This document shows, one piece after another, positions 35,861 through 48,100 of a DNA stretch of 64,000 nt (positions are counted from its first letter, which is position 1; each line of letters opens with the position of its first letter). The stretch is from contig BSYO01000028.1 of assembly GCA_033239525.1 (NCBI GenBank), forward strand, positions 13,943,597 through 14,007,596, given 5' to 3'. This DNA is from Nepenthes gracilis. Lineage: Eukaryota; Streptophyta; Magnoliopsida; Caryophyllales; Nepenthaceae. Under the pieces are notes generated by a model. That model did no database searches. It was not told where the DNA came from and saw nothing but the letters and a program-made list of their open reading frames with translations. Made by a program: the position numbers and the translations under genes.

Positions 35861-37032
35861 TTTTATTATCATATATTGAAAAATAATTATAAAAAAATAA
35901 GTTAATACTAATAGATATCTAACCAATTTCAATACTATTGGCAAACTAAAAAATTTTAAATTATTGTTGTTATCTAAATAATGATATTTGATGCGTACCT
36001 GGATTCGACTTCGAATATATTCATATTTGTCTGGATTATTTGACCCGGCTTCGTTCACTGAGTTCGAATCCTGCACACCACTAAAACGAACAAGAGGTCG
36101 GTGATGTCGGCGAAAAGTTGTCCCAAAAAATACTTCGACGCCTTCAAGTCAAGAAAAGCCTTTTAAGCGAAGGGAAGGTAACTGACAAAGGGGGGGAGAG
36201 TGGAGACGATTTGGAGTGTCGGCTCAGCTGAGAATGTGGGTTCTTGCTTCAACCCTCATAAGATAAGCGTAAGACGACGTCAAAAGCGTAGAAGCTTTAG
36301 GAAATGAGTCTCAGAAGGCCAAAGAGGTCTCCAGGAATCCGGAGGTCTCTGGTGAGATTGGAAGACGAGTGCTTATGTAGAGAGAAAGAGGAGAGGAATC
36401 TCTGTTCAAGCTCTATAAGCGTTCGTGTGAAATACTGTAATAAGTCCTTTAGGAAGCTCGTTTTTAGTGTTCTTAGGAAGATAAGTTACAGAGTGAGCAA
36501 GAGAGCTTCTGTTTCTGAGGGAGCTTGTGTGTATGCGAATGGGTGTCTCAGAATGCATGCAAGAGAGCGTTTAAGAGTGTATGAAAGCTGTAAAAGTCTA
36601 TGAAAGCATGTAAGAGCATGTGTCTTCCAGGACGAAGACCTTAACCCTTTATGGACAGTAGGAAAGTCTCTTCCTCTGATCAAGGTGGCGTGCTCCTCTT
36701 GGACTGACAGTGGCGGCCTCCTCAGAGTTAGTGGTCCTGACAGTCGTGATTTGATGAATCATCTTTCACATTTAAACAGTCTGAACGGATCTTCAGACTA
36801 TCTCATGCTTTTATGATTGTTTTATCGGTCTTGAGATCATCATTGCCGCTTTTTTGAGAATATCAACTTTTAAGAGGACACATGGCCATGAGAAGACCGT
36901 TATTTTATTATCCGCATATATTGAAAAACAATTATAAAAAAATAAGTCAATCCTCAATAGATATCTAACCAATTTTGATACTACTGGCAAACTAAAAAAT
37001 TTTAAATTATTGTTGTTATCTAAATAATGATA
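35861..37032. repeat. LTR-like remnant flanked by a ~126-bp direct duplication
   Basis: Two copies of an AT-rich sequence (35861-35986 and 36902-37032), both containing TAGATATCTAACCAATTT and GGCAAACTAAAAAATTTTAA, border a GC-richer block of about 915 bp. The block (35987-36901) has LTR-like text, for example TCGGCGAAAAGTTGTCCCAA and CTTCGACGCCTTCAAGTCAA, similar in style to Tat LTRs, but no paired copy exists in the window. The 99-residue open frame inside it (36304-36603) resembles no protein I know. Confidence 0.55.
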
Positions 37033-38072
37033 ATATCATATGTCAAAAGTTTTCATTGTTTGTCAAAAATTTAAATATATATATATATATATTTGGTGAT
37101 TTTCCTTGATGGGTTTTTTTTTTTTTATTGATACTGGAAAAGCAACATTCTAAGATAATTGGGCATTTAAAACGACTCTTAATATAAATTAGGGCTTGTC
37201 CACATAATATGGCTTAATTTTCAAACAACATATAAATGACTCTTAATTCATATAAATTCATACCCGACAAGGGCTTAAATCTTGTCACATTTTTATTTTT
37301 ATATATAAAAAAAATTGCGACCTCTACATAGCCACACTGACTCTATTTAGTTCTTTTTTTTCTGAAGGATGATCATTGCAATATAAAGAAGAAATCAGAC
37401 ATCATCTCCAATCAAAAGCAATGCAGCATAGGGGAAGCGGGACACTAAGTCAAGACCCATGAACATAGCACAACTTAATATTTTAAAATATATATATATA
37501 AAAATAGCTCTTAATTTCTATAGATCCATCCATACCATTCCCATCTCTCATTCCCATTTACATCAAAAAAAAAAAATATATAAAAAAAAAAAAAAACAAC
37601 CACTACGTAGCCAGCATAACTCTATCATATTTCTTTTTTAAAAGATGGTGACGGTATTTCCAATCCAAACAGGTGCAACATAGGAGGCTCCATGATGCCA
37701 TCAAAGCTACGACTCGTCCGCTTAATTTCTACTACATAAAAATGTATTTCAATGGGACATAAAAATGGATTTTAGTTCCTGCAAATCAACGTTTAATACT
37801 GGTTTGAGTCTATCTCATTTCCACTTGCCAAAAAAATAAAAGTAAGAGGGTAAAAACAAAGAGAAGTTGCAGCCACTCAGGAGCCAACATAACTCTATTT
37901 AGTTTCTCTTTTTAAAGATGATGATGATGATGGGTGCAATACAATAAATCCATTATGACCAAATGCATAAAATATGATGATGCAGAGATAACATAAGGTG
38001 ATAAGACAGATCAATCCCCTATTTAAATTTAAAAGAAAAACTAAATAGTTTATTATATATAAAATGTATGAC
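37033..38072. other. Intergenic DNA downstream of EDM2 with a decayed ~275-bp triplicate
   Basis: A CTCTATTTAG-type core followed by a T-tract and a GATGATGA-like segment recurs at about 37341, 37620 and 37893, each preceded by a CATAGCCAC- or GAGCCAAC-like stretch. On the minus strand AATAAA (38054-38049) lies about 20 bp after the EDM2 stop and may be its polyadenylation signal. Confidence 0.5.
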
Positions 38073-39138
38073 CTATTCACGAATCCAGCCGGATGAGCTT
38101 TGATGGGAAAAGGTGTTGGGACCCAGTGCAAAGCCCATAGGTACACCGCCTCGACCTCCGCCTCCGCCATCACCACCCAGAACACCTGATCTGTGAAACT
38201 GAGAATCAGGAGGGAATTCCGAGCCGCCGCCATTTCTCAGCCTGGTATGGTTCAGCTCATCCAACCTAGGAGCATATCGCTGCATCGCTGGCATGCTCAC
38301 TCTGTCACTGTAGGAAGATTCCAATGCAAAGACCGATGATGGCCTGCCCACATCTATTTCACTTTGGTAAGTCCGATAACCAAGGCTCTCTGTTTGTCTA
38401 ATGCCGCTCCCAGCTGCCCATTCATCTGAGACCATGTGGCCATGATCACGGACACCGCTGCCTGCCTCCCATCTTGGAACACCACCACCCAAATACCGCT
38501 GCTCGGTTTCAAAGCTGTACCTCCTTGTCACCTCGCTGCTAGCATAATTTGATGGCGTCAGGCTTCTTGCCATTTCATATCCTGACGATGGCCCACCATA
38601 TCCTGACCCATACTGCAAGCCTGGGTCAGGAAAATAGTGTTGGTAAGGTCCATAATCAGCATCACTGATCTCCCGGGGAGGGGATTGGGGTGGGGGCACC
38701 TCATTTCTGGATGAAAAGCGATCCAATGATCTTGTAACATCTGGCGGATGGGCTGGCGAGTACCGAGATGACGAGTACAAGTCATTCGGAGAATACCTCG
38801 CACGCTTTTGACCTCTGGTGGGGGATGTTGGAGCCATTCCTTCTCCACAATTCTTGCCTTGGGACCGCCTCTTCCTTGAATACCTCTTCGATTCCTTAGT
38901 TTCAGGGCCAGGATTCTCTCTCTCTTTGCTGCCACCATCGCCAGCAGCTTCCCCCTTGGGATATTGAGTTTCTACATCACCTCTTTCTTTTGATTCTTCA
39001 AGTTTACTGTTCTGCAGAGGATTCTCTACCTTAATCACCAAGGGCACATCACCACCTTCATAACAATTTTCTACTGGAGAATCAGGAAGCTGCCTCTCCT
39101 TTTTGGGGCTGTCCGGTATCCTAGATATGACACCATCT
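38073..39138 (-). other. EDM2: EDM2 exon 20: Pro/Gly/Tyr-rich C-terminal tail
   Basis: The last exon encodes about 355 residues with no folded domain. It starts DGVISRIPDSPKKERQLPDS and passes a Lys/Arg-rich nuclear-signal-like stretch (TKESKRYSRKRRSQGK). It continues as a Ser/Tyr/Gly/Pro-rich sequence with GSGYGGPSSGYEM and GGDGGGGGRGGVPMGF, and ends SHQSSSGWIRE before a stop at 38073-38075. The PMGFA-then-SSGW ending is typical of EDM2 proteins. Low-complexity Tyr/Gly tails often mediate protein or RNA contacts. Confidence 0.85.
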
Positions 39139-42100
39139 CTAAAAAGAAAGGCCCAATTTTTATTTTTTACTAATGAAAAAAGAAATTTTCGGTCATAGTA
39201 CTCAGTTGCAAAAAATCAATTGAAGTTCTTTTCAGTACCTCTGAAAGTCCCCTCGTTCCTCAGATAGGTGACCATGCTTCTGTGCTATCTCTGTGTGTTT
39301 AGCAGTCCAATCTTTGCGGCTCCAAAGAAAAAGAGGCGGCGCCACCAGATTCCAGTCTTCTATTTGTTTTCCATTTACATCAACAGATCCGGGAAGATAG
39401 AATGACTGCCATAAAAAAAAAAGGAAAATCAGAAAATCAGCACAATGTATGAAGAAACTGTGTGCTGGAAGTAACCATATCCAGGCATGCAACTATTGTT
39501 ATACCCTTCCGGATAGTTTCTCATCATCTTCCCAAACAAGATCGTACGGTGGGTTCTTTTTATCCAACCTGCAAAATGCCAAGAAAAATAAGATTTTCCC
39601 CCCTTTTCTCCTTCATTGTTCAGCTTCTTTTTTCTTACCTTTCCGTCTCGGGAGGTACAATAAGAATGATGAGCTTTGGCTTGAACTCTAGAGCCTTATC
39701 GATAAACTTGTTAGCAAGGGATGCTTTAACGCCAAAAGGAGGATTCAGCCCCATGATCTGCACCAGGCAGCAACCAGAAAGCGAGAAGCAGGTAGCTGCC
39801 ATCAGTTAAATGGACAAAACAGAAGAGGGTACAGTACAACTCAATGTACAGAAAGAAATTCCCCACCAACTGCGATCCTGATGGCAGTTCACTAGAGCTT
39901 ACTGTCATCCAGTCCCTCTCCTCAAAGTTAAAGTCATTCTGCAAAAAGACTCTCTTAAAACCAGCTAATATGCAGCAACTAATCAAATGAGAGGCGTTCT
40001 CAACAACCCATCTCAAAAAAGGGTGTCTAAATGCACAAGACACTAAAAGAAAAATATTTAATAATAACAGAAGCAAAAAATAATCCCTCATCCCAGAGTG
40101 CCATAAGCTTGTCCTTTAAAGGGACAATGTCTGTATCCTGGGACACCAAAGAGTGCTGCTAAAGTCTTCCCAATGGAGAGGTTTTGACATCTACCTAACA
40201 ATCATGGTTAAAAGTTGGGTGGATAAATGGTAGAAATTACATTAAATAGTTATTCAATTCTTCACGATTCATTCATTCATCTTTTAACTCTGTCTATTGG
40301 GTAAATGTGGGGGTCCCCCCAATGGGAAGAACTTAACAACTCCCGAAACCAAAGAAGAGAAGAATTTGGCAGCTCTCATGCCTAAATTTCAGGTTTTATT
40401 TCTTGGAGGGATAAACAGATGATGGGAACCATATGTTCCTCCTAAACAATAAGCCATTTCCACGTACAAGGCCTAAATTTCAGGTTTTATTTCTTGGAGG
40501 GCTAAACAGATGGTGTGAACCATATGTTCCACCTGAACAATAAGCCATTTCCACATACAAGGTCTTACTTCCACAAACATTTAGAAAAATTCACAAAATA
40601 CAACAGCTGAATTCCACAGTTTTGCAATCAAATTTGACAAATGTGACAGCCTAGAATCGTGCTTGAGAGAGAGAGAGAAAGGGGCCAGAGTCCATATTCC
40701 TGCTGCAATGTAGCATCGTTACCCTTCTTAAAATGTTTTAATTAGAAGATTGCGCAATGTGTCAAGGATTAATGGGAATAATAACATGAGCTATTACTTT
40801 AATATAACATGGGAAGAAAAATCTGAAAACTAAAGTGCTCATCCATTGCAAAGCCATATTTGGAATGCCCATGTTTGTGCCAAGACAGTTTCCTCCACCT
40901 CAAAAGCAACAACAATTTGTTTGTCATGCACATCAATGTACAAGCAAACCAATTTTGACATGGTTTTGGACACTGGGAATAGGTAACTCCCCTAAATAGC
41001 TATTGGTGTTGCACCTCTCCACCAATTAATGTCCTTTCAATTACAGACCAAAAATTATTGAACTTCAAATTAGAACTCCCAAAGATTAACCTGCAAAAAC
41101 GCCTTCAGAAACACACACTAAATGGAGTAGCTGTTCCTGATGTGGCTGAGATTCTTTTTGCCAAGTCACATGACGGAAATATTGTAAAAGATATACATAA
41201 ATATGAAAAAGGAAGATGCCATATAAATCACAACAACATAATAAGCCACTCAACAGGCCAAAAGAACAGTTAAAAAAATACCTTTGGTCGAAAAAGATCA
41301 AAGTTCCTATAGAAGCACTTCTTCCCTGTTTGTTCAAGCTTCTCTTTCATTAGGCAACTAAAATCATTGGCTCCACAACAGAAATCGACTATCTGTTAAA
41401 AAAACCAATCAACAATTTGGATCATGCTGCATAATTTTTTTTTTTTTCAAAAACAGATAGTACAGCACTATGGGAGCATTCACTCCATGACAAGAGCATG
41501 CAATGCAGAAGTACAGCACTATATGCAGATTCTCGTTTAACAATGAAAAAATGTTGCTTGTTGCTGAAGAGTTCCTGCAATCTAGGTGGCTAAGGGGAGG
41601 GCCATATACATACAATCACATCCCTACAATGAAAAGAATCTATTTCTGTGGATTAAGCCCATGACCTCCAGGTTACTGTGGAACAACCATTCCAATGTAC
41701 CAAGATTTATCCTTAACTAAGTCAAATCTGACAAATTTGATTAATGAGAGAAGTCTAATGGATTTGATCAACTGTAACACATTGAATGAAAATCACATTT
41801 TCTAAATGAAAAAATATACTAAAACGGTCTCCAATGCACCATACATGAATTTTAACTGCCCTTATAATATCATTGATAATTAGCCAAGTAGGCAGCATTG
41901 AAAAACAAAGGACTTTCCCAGTGACCATCTAGACAGAACAGTACTTTAAGTTCATCTCTGTACATGCTTATGCAATACTATGTCAACAAATGACTCAACA
42001 TACATAATTCATGTTTATGGCACATACCTAGCACCAAAACAGTATAATATGCAACTAAATGCATTCCCTATTTAGTGCCCCTTCCAAAACCAATGTTATT

Positions 42101-45100
42101 AAGAAGGCAAGCATCACATTTTAGCCCATTATTTCTAAGAATAATCAGCAAAAAATTGGAAATGATCAGAAAACATCCCCAGACAACTTCAATCCTTTCC
42201 ACCTACTTTGATTTCTAGCTCATTTTTTCAGACATTCAAAATGCACAGAATTACACAATGTTGGAGTTCAACGGCAGCATCAGACTGTGGTGTTTGGAGA
42301 GAATCAGTGTTTCAGTGATCTACCTACCTGGTTGAAGGTAGGGAGCATTGCCATGTAGACAAAGGCAGGGTTTGTTCTATGAATGTCAGACAATTTCATG
42401 GGGTGGTCTAAACAAGAAAAAGGAAATTTTCAATGAGGAACTTTACGAAACATACAAAATCCAGACTTATGAGTCTGCATCTTCACTTCCAAGAAAAAAA
42501 AAAAAAAAAGCAGCCGGCAGCTGGTTCAGTCAATTGCAATATCTACTAGGATGCAATAACCACAAACAGGTTAGGAAGTTCACCAGCAATAAAATTAACA
42601 TTTTTGGATCTCTTAAAGCTAAGTTTGATAAAATCTAAGCTATCAACATGATATAATTGAGGCTGCTGTGATGGTAAATCAATGGCCATTACCAATTTTC
42701 TTCCCTCTCCTTTGTTCGGTTTCTAAACATACTAGATAATACAATTATAGTTAATGTCCTAAACTATCCATTTATTAAAGACTATGGACAACAGTATACA
42801 GGAAAAAATGGTCCACATATGTGATGATTCTAAAAAATAAAATGGGTAAATAGAATGGTCATGTGTCAGTAAGAGGAGATGCATTTTTCTGCAGTTGAAA
42901 TCTTCCAGAAATAAAAATTAATTAAGGAGAAAATGAGGTGGTGATTTACTTCCCAGAGATAGAGAAAATGGATTGACCAAAAAATAAGAAATACTTGTGA
43001 TGCATCATAAAATTATTTGATAAAATTACAATATTAGATGGTTCTCAACGAGAAACCAAACAGATCCATAATGTATTAAGGCAGGTATTAAAAATGATGG
43101 CCCAAAGCACAAGGCTTCTCCGATTACAGGTTTTGTAGTGCCATAGGTATGTAGCCTAAACTCTACAATATAGAAAAGCTCTTTCCGTTATCCATAATGT
43201 ATTAAAGTAGGTATTAAAAACGATGGCCCAAAGCACAAGGCTTCTCAGATTACAGGTTTTGTAGTGCCAAAGGTATGTAGCCCTAACCCTACAATATAGA
43301 AAGGCTCTTTCCATGGTTGGAACACAAAAACTCTAGGTCACAATGAACAACATTACCGTTGCCCCAGCACTCGAAATTCTATTAGGTAAGGTAAATAAGT
43401 TGGTCAATATCTCAGGCATGTCTAGTGCCATGCATACCTCAATCAAGGCGTCCATTTCCAATGTTGTGGCACAATTCATCAGCATTAGAGCAAACATTAC
43501 TATTTCCATCCCCCCAAAATTGTAGGTTGGGTAAAGAGTAGAGTACGAGTTCCACCACTTCCTAATGTTCACCTAATAAACTTTGAACTTACAACATACG
43601 TCTAACAGCTTGCTCCAGTTGCCTCTGAAGGCACACAAATTCTAAATTGTATGACAACAGCAACTTCAGGTGCCCACTTGAAAGAAACTTATTAGTGATC
43701 ACCACAAAATAGATGCATAAAAATTACTCGATTTTGAGTACCATGGCCAACAAGTTTGACAAAGCTGTACGAACTATAGAACAGCTGCATCTCAAATGCA
43801 GAAGGTACAAAGGCATCACAATTTTCCTAATTTTGAAAGCAAAATCAAAAAGCACCCTGAAATATATTTAAACAATAAAAAGGTAAAAAAAAAAAAACAA
43901 TCAGTATTAGATTCATACCATATCACCTTCTTCCACATACCAATGGATCTTATCAACAATCTGCACACAAAATTGTATGTTAGCATATATTAGAGTCAAA
44001 ATAATTGATCGTATAAGAGGGTCATGTTAACAAGTGCCCTAACAGCACAGGTTAAGTTGAAATAAACTTATAAAAACACATTAAATACCTTCCAAAGATG
44101 GAATCTACTTATAACAAACAGAACTCATTACATAAATGCTTGCATGAAATGTGAAATCAACCTCCCAAGACTGAACTTACCAAGTGACCTTAGGGCCATC
44201 ACTAACATAGCATTATATAAAATGGTCCTCTACTAAAGATAATATCTTCAAATTTTTTCATAAATCCATAAATTTCTTCTGTATGATGTGAGTTCTGTAT
44301 CATGACTGGATTTCGTGTTCTGCTGCATTCTATCAGGCCTCTACAATGGGTTCCAGCCATTACTCAGCATCAAAACAAAAGATTTGCATTATTTAAATTT
44401 CACTCTCCAGTTTTATGAAGTAACTCTCAATTTCCAACTTATGTAGTAATATAAGAGGATCTTAAGTGACAAAAACAATCAGCACACCACCAGACCACTT
44501 GTATTGCTAAAGACTAAATTTTAATAAAAGGTCAAAGCCAGCAACTAAGAGAAACAACACAGTCAAACTAGCCACCTAAAAATATTAAATGGGCTTTTGA
44601 ACAAAGCAACTAAGGTGTATGCTAAATGACCAAACACAAGATACTCTTCAATAAAATAAAGCTATCAATAATCAAAATTACATAGCTAAAGAAGATAACC
44701 TACCTCTTTAAGTTTATCGACTTTGGTAAAATGCCGACCAAAAGATGTATAACGCAATCCAAAAAGAAAGGGTGCCAGATAAACCTTGAGTTTGTTCTGC
44801 AGCAATATGGATGTAATAAAAATTAACAGCAATTCTTAATTCCAACACCTGATTAATTCATGATCAAGGACTTCATTGAAGCACACATTATTATTTTACA
44901 ATGCTTTCAAGACCATACCTTCAACAGCAGCGATCGGAAAACAACATGGTCCAAGAAATTAAAGGTACAAATCTAATCCAATTGCCCAAGGTTACATGTA
45001 AACCAAGTGGGTGCCGTAAGGCAGTCATTATACACTCTACAATGATTTTTTAATTGGCACTGGAGCTTTCTCCAGAAGTTAATGGAGCACAGGAATCAAA

Positions 45101-48100
45101 AGTTAAATCTTGAACTATTTCTCATGTGATAAAAAAAAAAATGGCCCAGTCTGCATTATGGGCTCTGGAATGGATTAGGTGTATCCAATTTTATCCTGTA
45201 CTAAAAAATGTCAATTATTGTAGTAACAAAACCAATTCCTTTCTAACCCAACAAGAGCCCAAAGAAGGAAAAATGCAATTCCACAAATCTCAGTCAAATA
45301 ATTGCAGCTGAAGACAGAGAAAAATTACAAGGACACAGACAGAAATATTTGAGATACAGGTGAACTAGGGATAAAGGAAAAAGAAAAAAAAGGGGCCGCC
45401 CAACAAAAACAACCAACTTTCTTTCTTTCTTTTTCCCTGCCTTTGAAAGCCAAGAGAGTGAAAGAAACTACTGTTTTTCTAGTCCAAAGAAAAGACAAAC
45501 ATAATCACTGAATAAGAGTTTGGGAAGTGAAATTATGAATTGGTTCCCTTTATTGACCAAATAATACTAACTGTAATTAAATAGCTATAACTAAAAGGCA
45601 AAGGAAAGTTGAGTTCAAATTGGTGAGTACCTTCCACTTAACAAGCTGATTCAGAACATTTGGCTCACATACTGCCTTTGCATCTTCAATAGTGCCACCG
45701 TCATCTAGCTTCATCAAAGCTGTTCGAACAGCCTGCATACAAGCAGAAGACGTATCACATGGAAACAGCCAAAAAAACATGATTGATTACACCATAAACA
45801 GAGACAACAAAAGGGTCCCCAGATTCCCCACAGAACTAAAATGTATAGTGCTCATTTTAAATCATAAATACAAGCAAGAATTACAATTAGAATATGCAGA
45901 CAGACTAGCAACTGAAATCCATTTTTGAAATCTTCAGTTCCAAAAGCATCAATTATCTTTTCCAAATTCACCATAAGAAAAGGTTCAAATCACACTCAAA
46001 CCATGATGTCACTTCTAGTAAACCAAAGATTTATGAATGCTACAAAAATGGTTGCAGATGTCACAGAATTTCCCAAAATTAACGATTTGCAAATTTGTTA
46101 GAAATGCAAATTCGAGTGGATTCACTGAAGGTTGATTGATCCTGAACAAGTCAAGACTCTCCTGCACAGATTTTATCATTTGAAGACCATCAAATGTTGT
46201 CATCAATGCATCCCATGTTACATTTTGAATAGCACTTTACGAATAGCCATTCAACTAAATAATACGTGACATTTAATCAACAAAGAAGATACAATTACAA
46301 ATTTAAATGAAGCACATCAGATAAAAATAGAAGAAGAAATATCTCAAACATATTAACCTACAAAATGTTAAAAAGGGTGTGAGATTTGAAATGAAAGAAC
46401 TCGAATTGAAGCTTCAGCATAATTTCCCATGAATCAGCAAAGCTGATGCTCCGCATCAACTAATTGAGCCCAATAAAAATATGTAAGTGCATACTGAGGC
46501 TAAATCAATTCATTAAGAAAGTGTTGATATCAGGAAACAAGGTCACTTGAATTAGAAAATGACATGGTAAAATCGAATGGGAAGGATTTCAAGGAAATGT
46601 ACACTTTTGGCCTCTACCAGAAATTGCCTATGGGGTCGCAGCCACACACCAATTACTTCTAGAGGTTTGTTGCATAATGATAATAGCCTAATGGGACCTC
46701 AAAAGTTTGCAACATAACGATATTTTCTGAAAACCATGCCGCCAAATCCAGATTCACAGAAATTGAATATCAACTCTCCCATTTAAAAATACAAGATGTC
46801 AGCCCAAAAAATCATATGTAAGAAAGAAAAATGATTCCCTGCCAAAAATAACCAAAAAGCCCAAAACAATTGGACGATTGTGGATTGACAAGACTGTTTG
46901 GACAGATTAGGTGATTGAAAGCTAAATTTAATTGGATTTTTCCATTGAACACATACATCTGTACATTGTAGACACAACGTGAACAATTATTTATCATTCA
47001 TACACTCTGAGAGGGACACTGCAAAGACCATGGGTAATAGAGGATGATTTAGCAGTAAAGAAAATGGTGGTCGTCTCACTCAATGTTCTTTTTATAACAA
47101 GCTAGGCCATGTATGTAACACTTGTTGGATACTATATGGCTGACCACCTTGTATAACAAATACAGCCCAATTTGATATTGAGGAGACCATCTCTCCCTTT
47201 AGGCCACCCACATCCACACCTTCCATTCATGCATCCGAGGAGTCTACTAAGTTCCTACAATTTTAGGTTGCACAGCAGACTATTCATCTAGTCATACCAC
47301 CCACTGTCTCTCTCCACTAGGCAAGTCATGGATCCTTAATGGCATGTTTATCGCATACTACAGCACATCAAAGCTCATGAGTTATTGACTCCGGTTCCAC
47401 CAATCACATAAGTGGCAAATGTCACATTATTTCCATATCCATCACTCAAATCACTTACCTAATGTTAGACTTGCAGATTGGTTCTTCTACCTCTGTAAGA
47501 AGAATTAGGTCTGTTTGTCTAACTTTTCCGATCTTTTTATGATCTGTTCTTTATCTCCCCAAATTTCTATTTAAATTATTATCTATTAGCAAATTAACCA
47601 AACTACTTAATTACTCAATAACTTTTTACCCCAATTCTGTTATTGTTTAAGATCTAATGACATGCAGGAAGATTGGTTTCGCATGATTTCCAGGGCTTGT
47701 ACTAATTAGATATTGAAGTTCCTATGGCTTATAACGCTTTACTCACACCCAAGCAAATACACGATCATCTTGGTCACCCATTTCTATCTTCCCTAAAAAA
47801 GATGATTTTGAGTCTTAATCATACTTCTAAAGTTTTATATCAATCTTGCCAGTTAGGAAAGCAAAGTCGTAATCCTTTTGTGATTTCTGTCAACAAACAG
47901 GCTTCTACCGCCTTCATGTTAGTTCATTCTAATATCTACGGTCAAGTCATGTTCTCTCCAAGATTAGTTGTTATTTTGTCACATTTATTGACAATTACTC
48001 CTGAATATATTGGTTATTTTGATGAAAGATTAGTTAAAAATGTTTTCCATTTCTTCCGCCTTTTGTGCTGAGATCCACACACGGTTGGACATGTCCGTTC

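Noticed and set aside
36304..36603. 99-codon frame in the LTR-like remnant
   Set aside because: Ser/Arg/Glu-rich, no known domain, and it lies within probable transposon DNA.
38558..38938. 126-codon frame inside the last EDM2 exon
   Set aside because: An out-of-phase shadow of the Pro/Gly-rich tail; the true frame is open across the whole exon.
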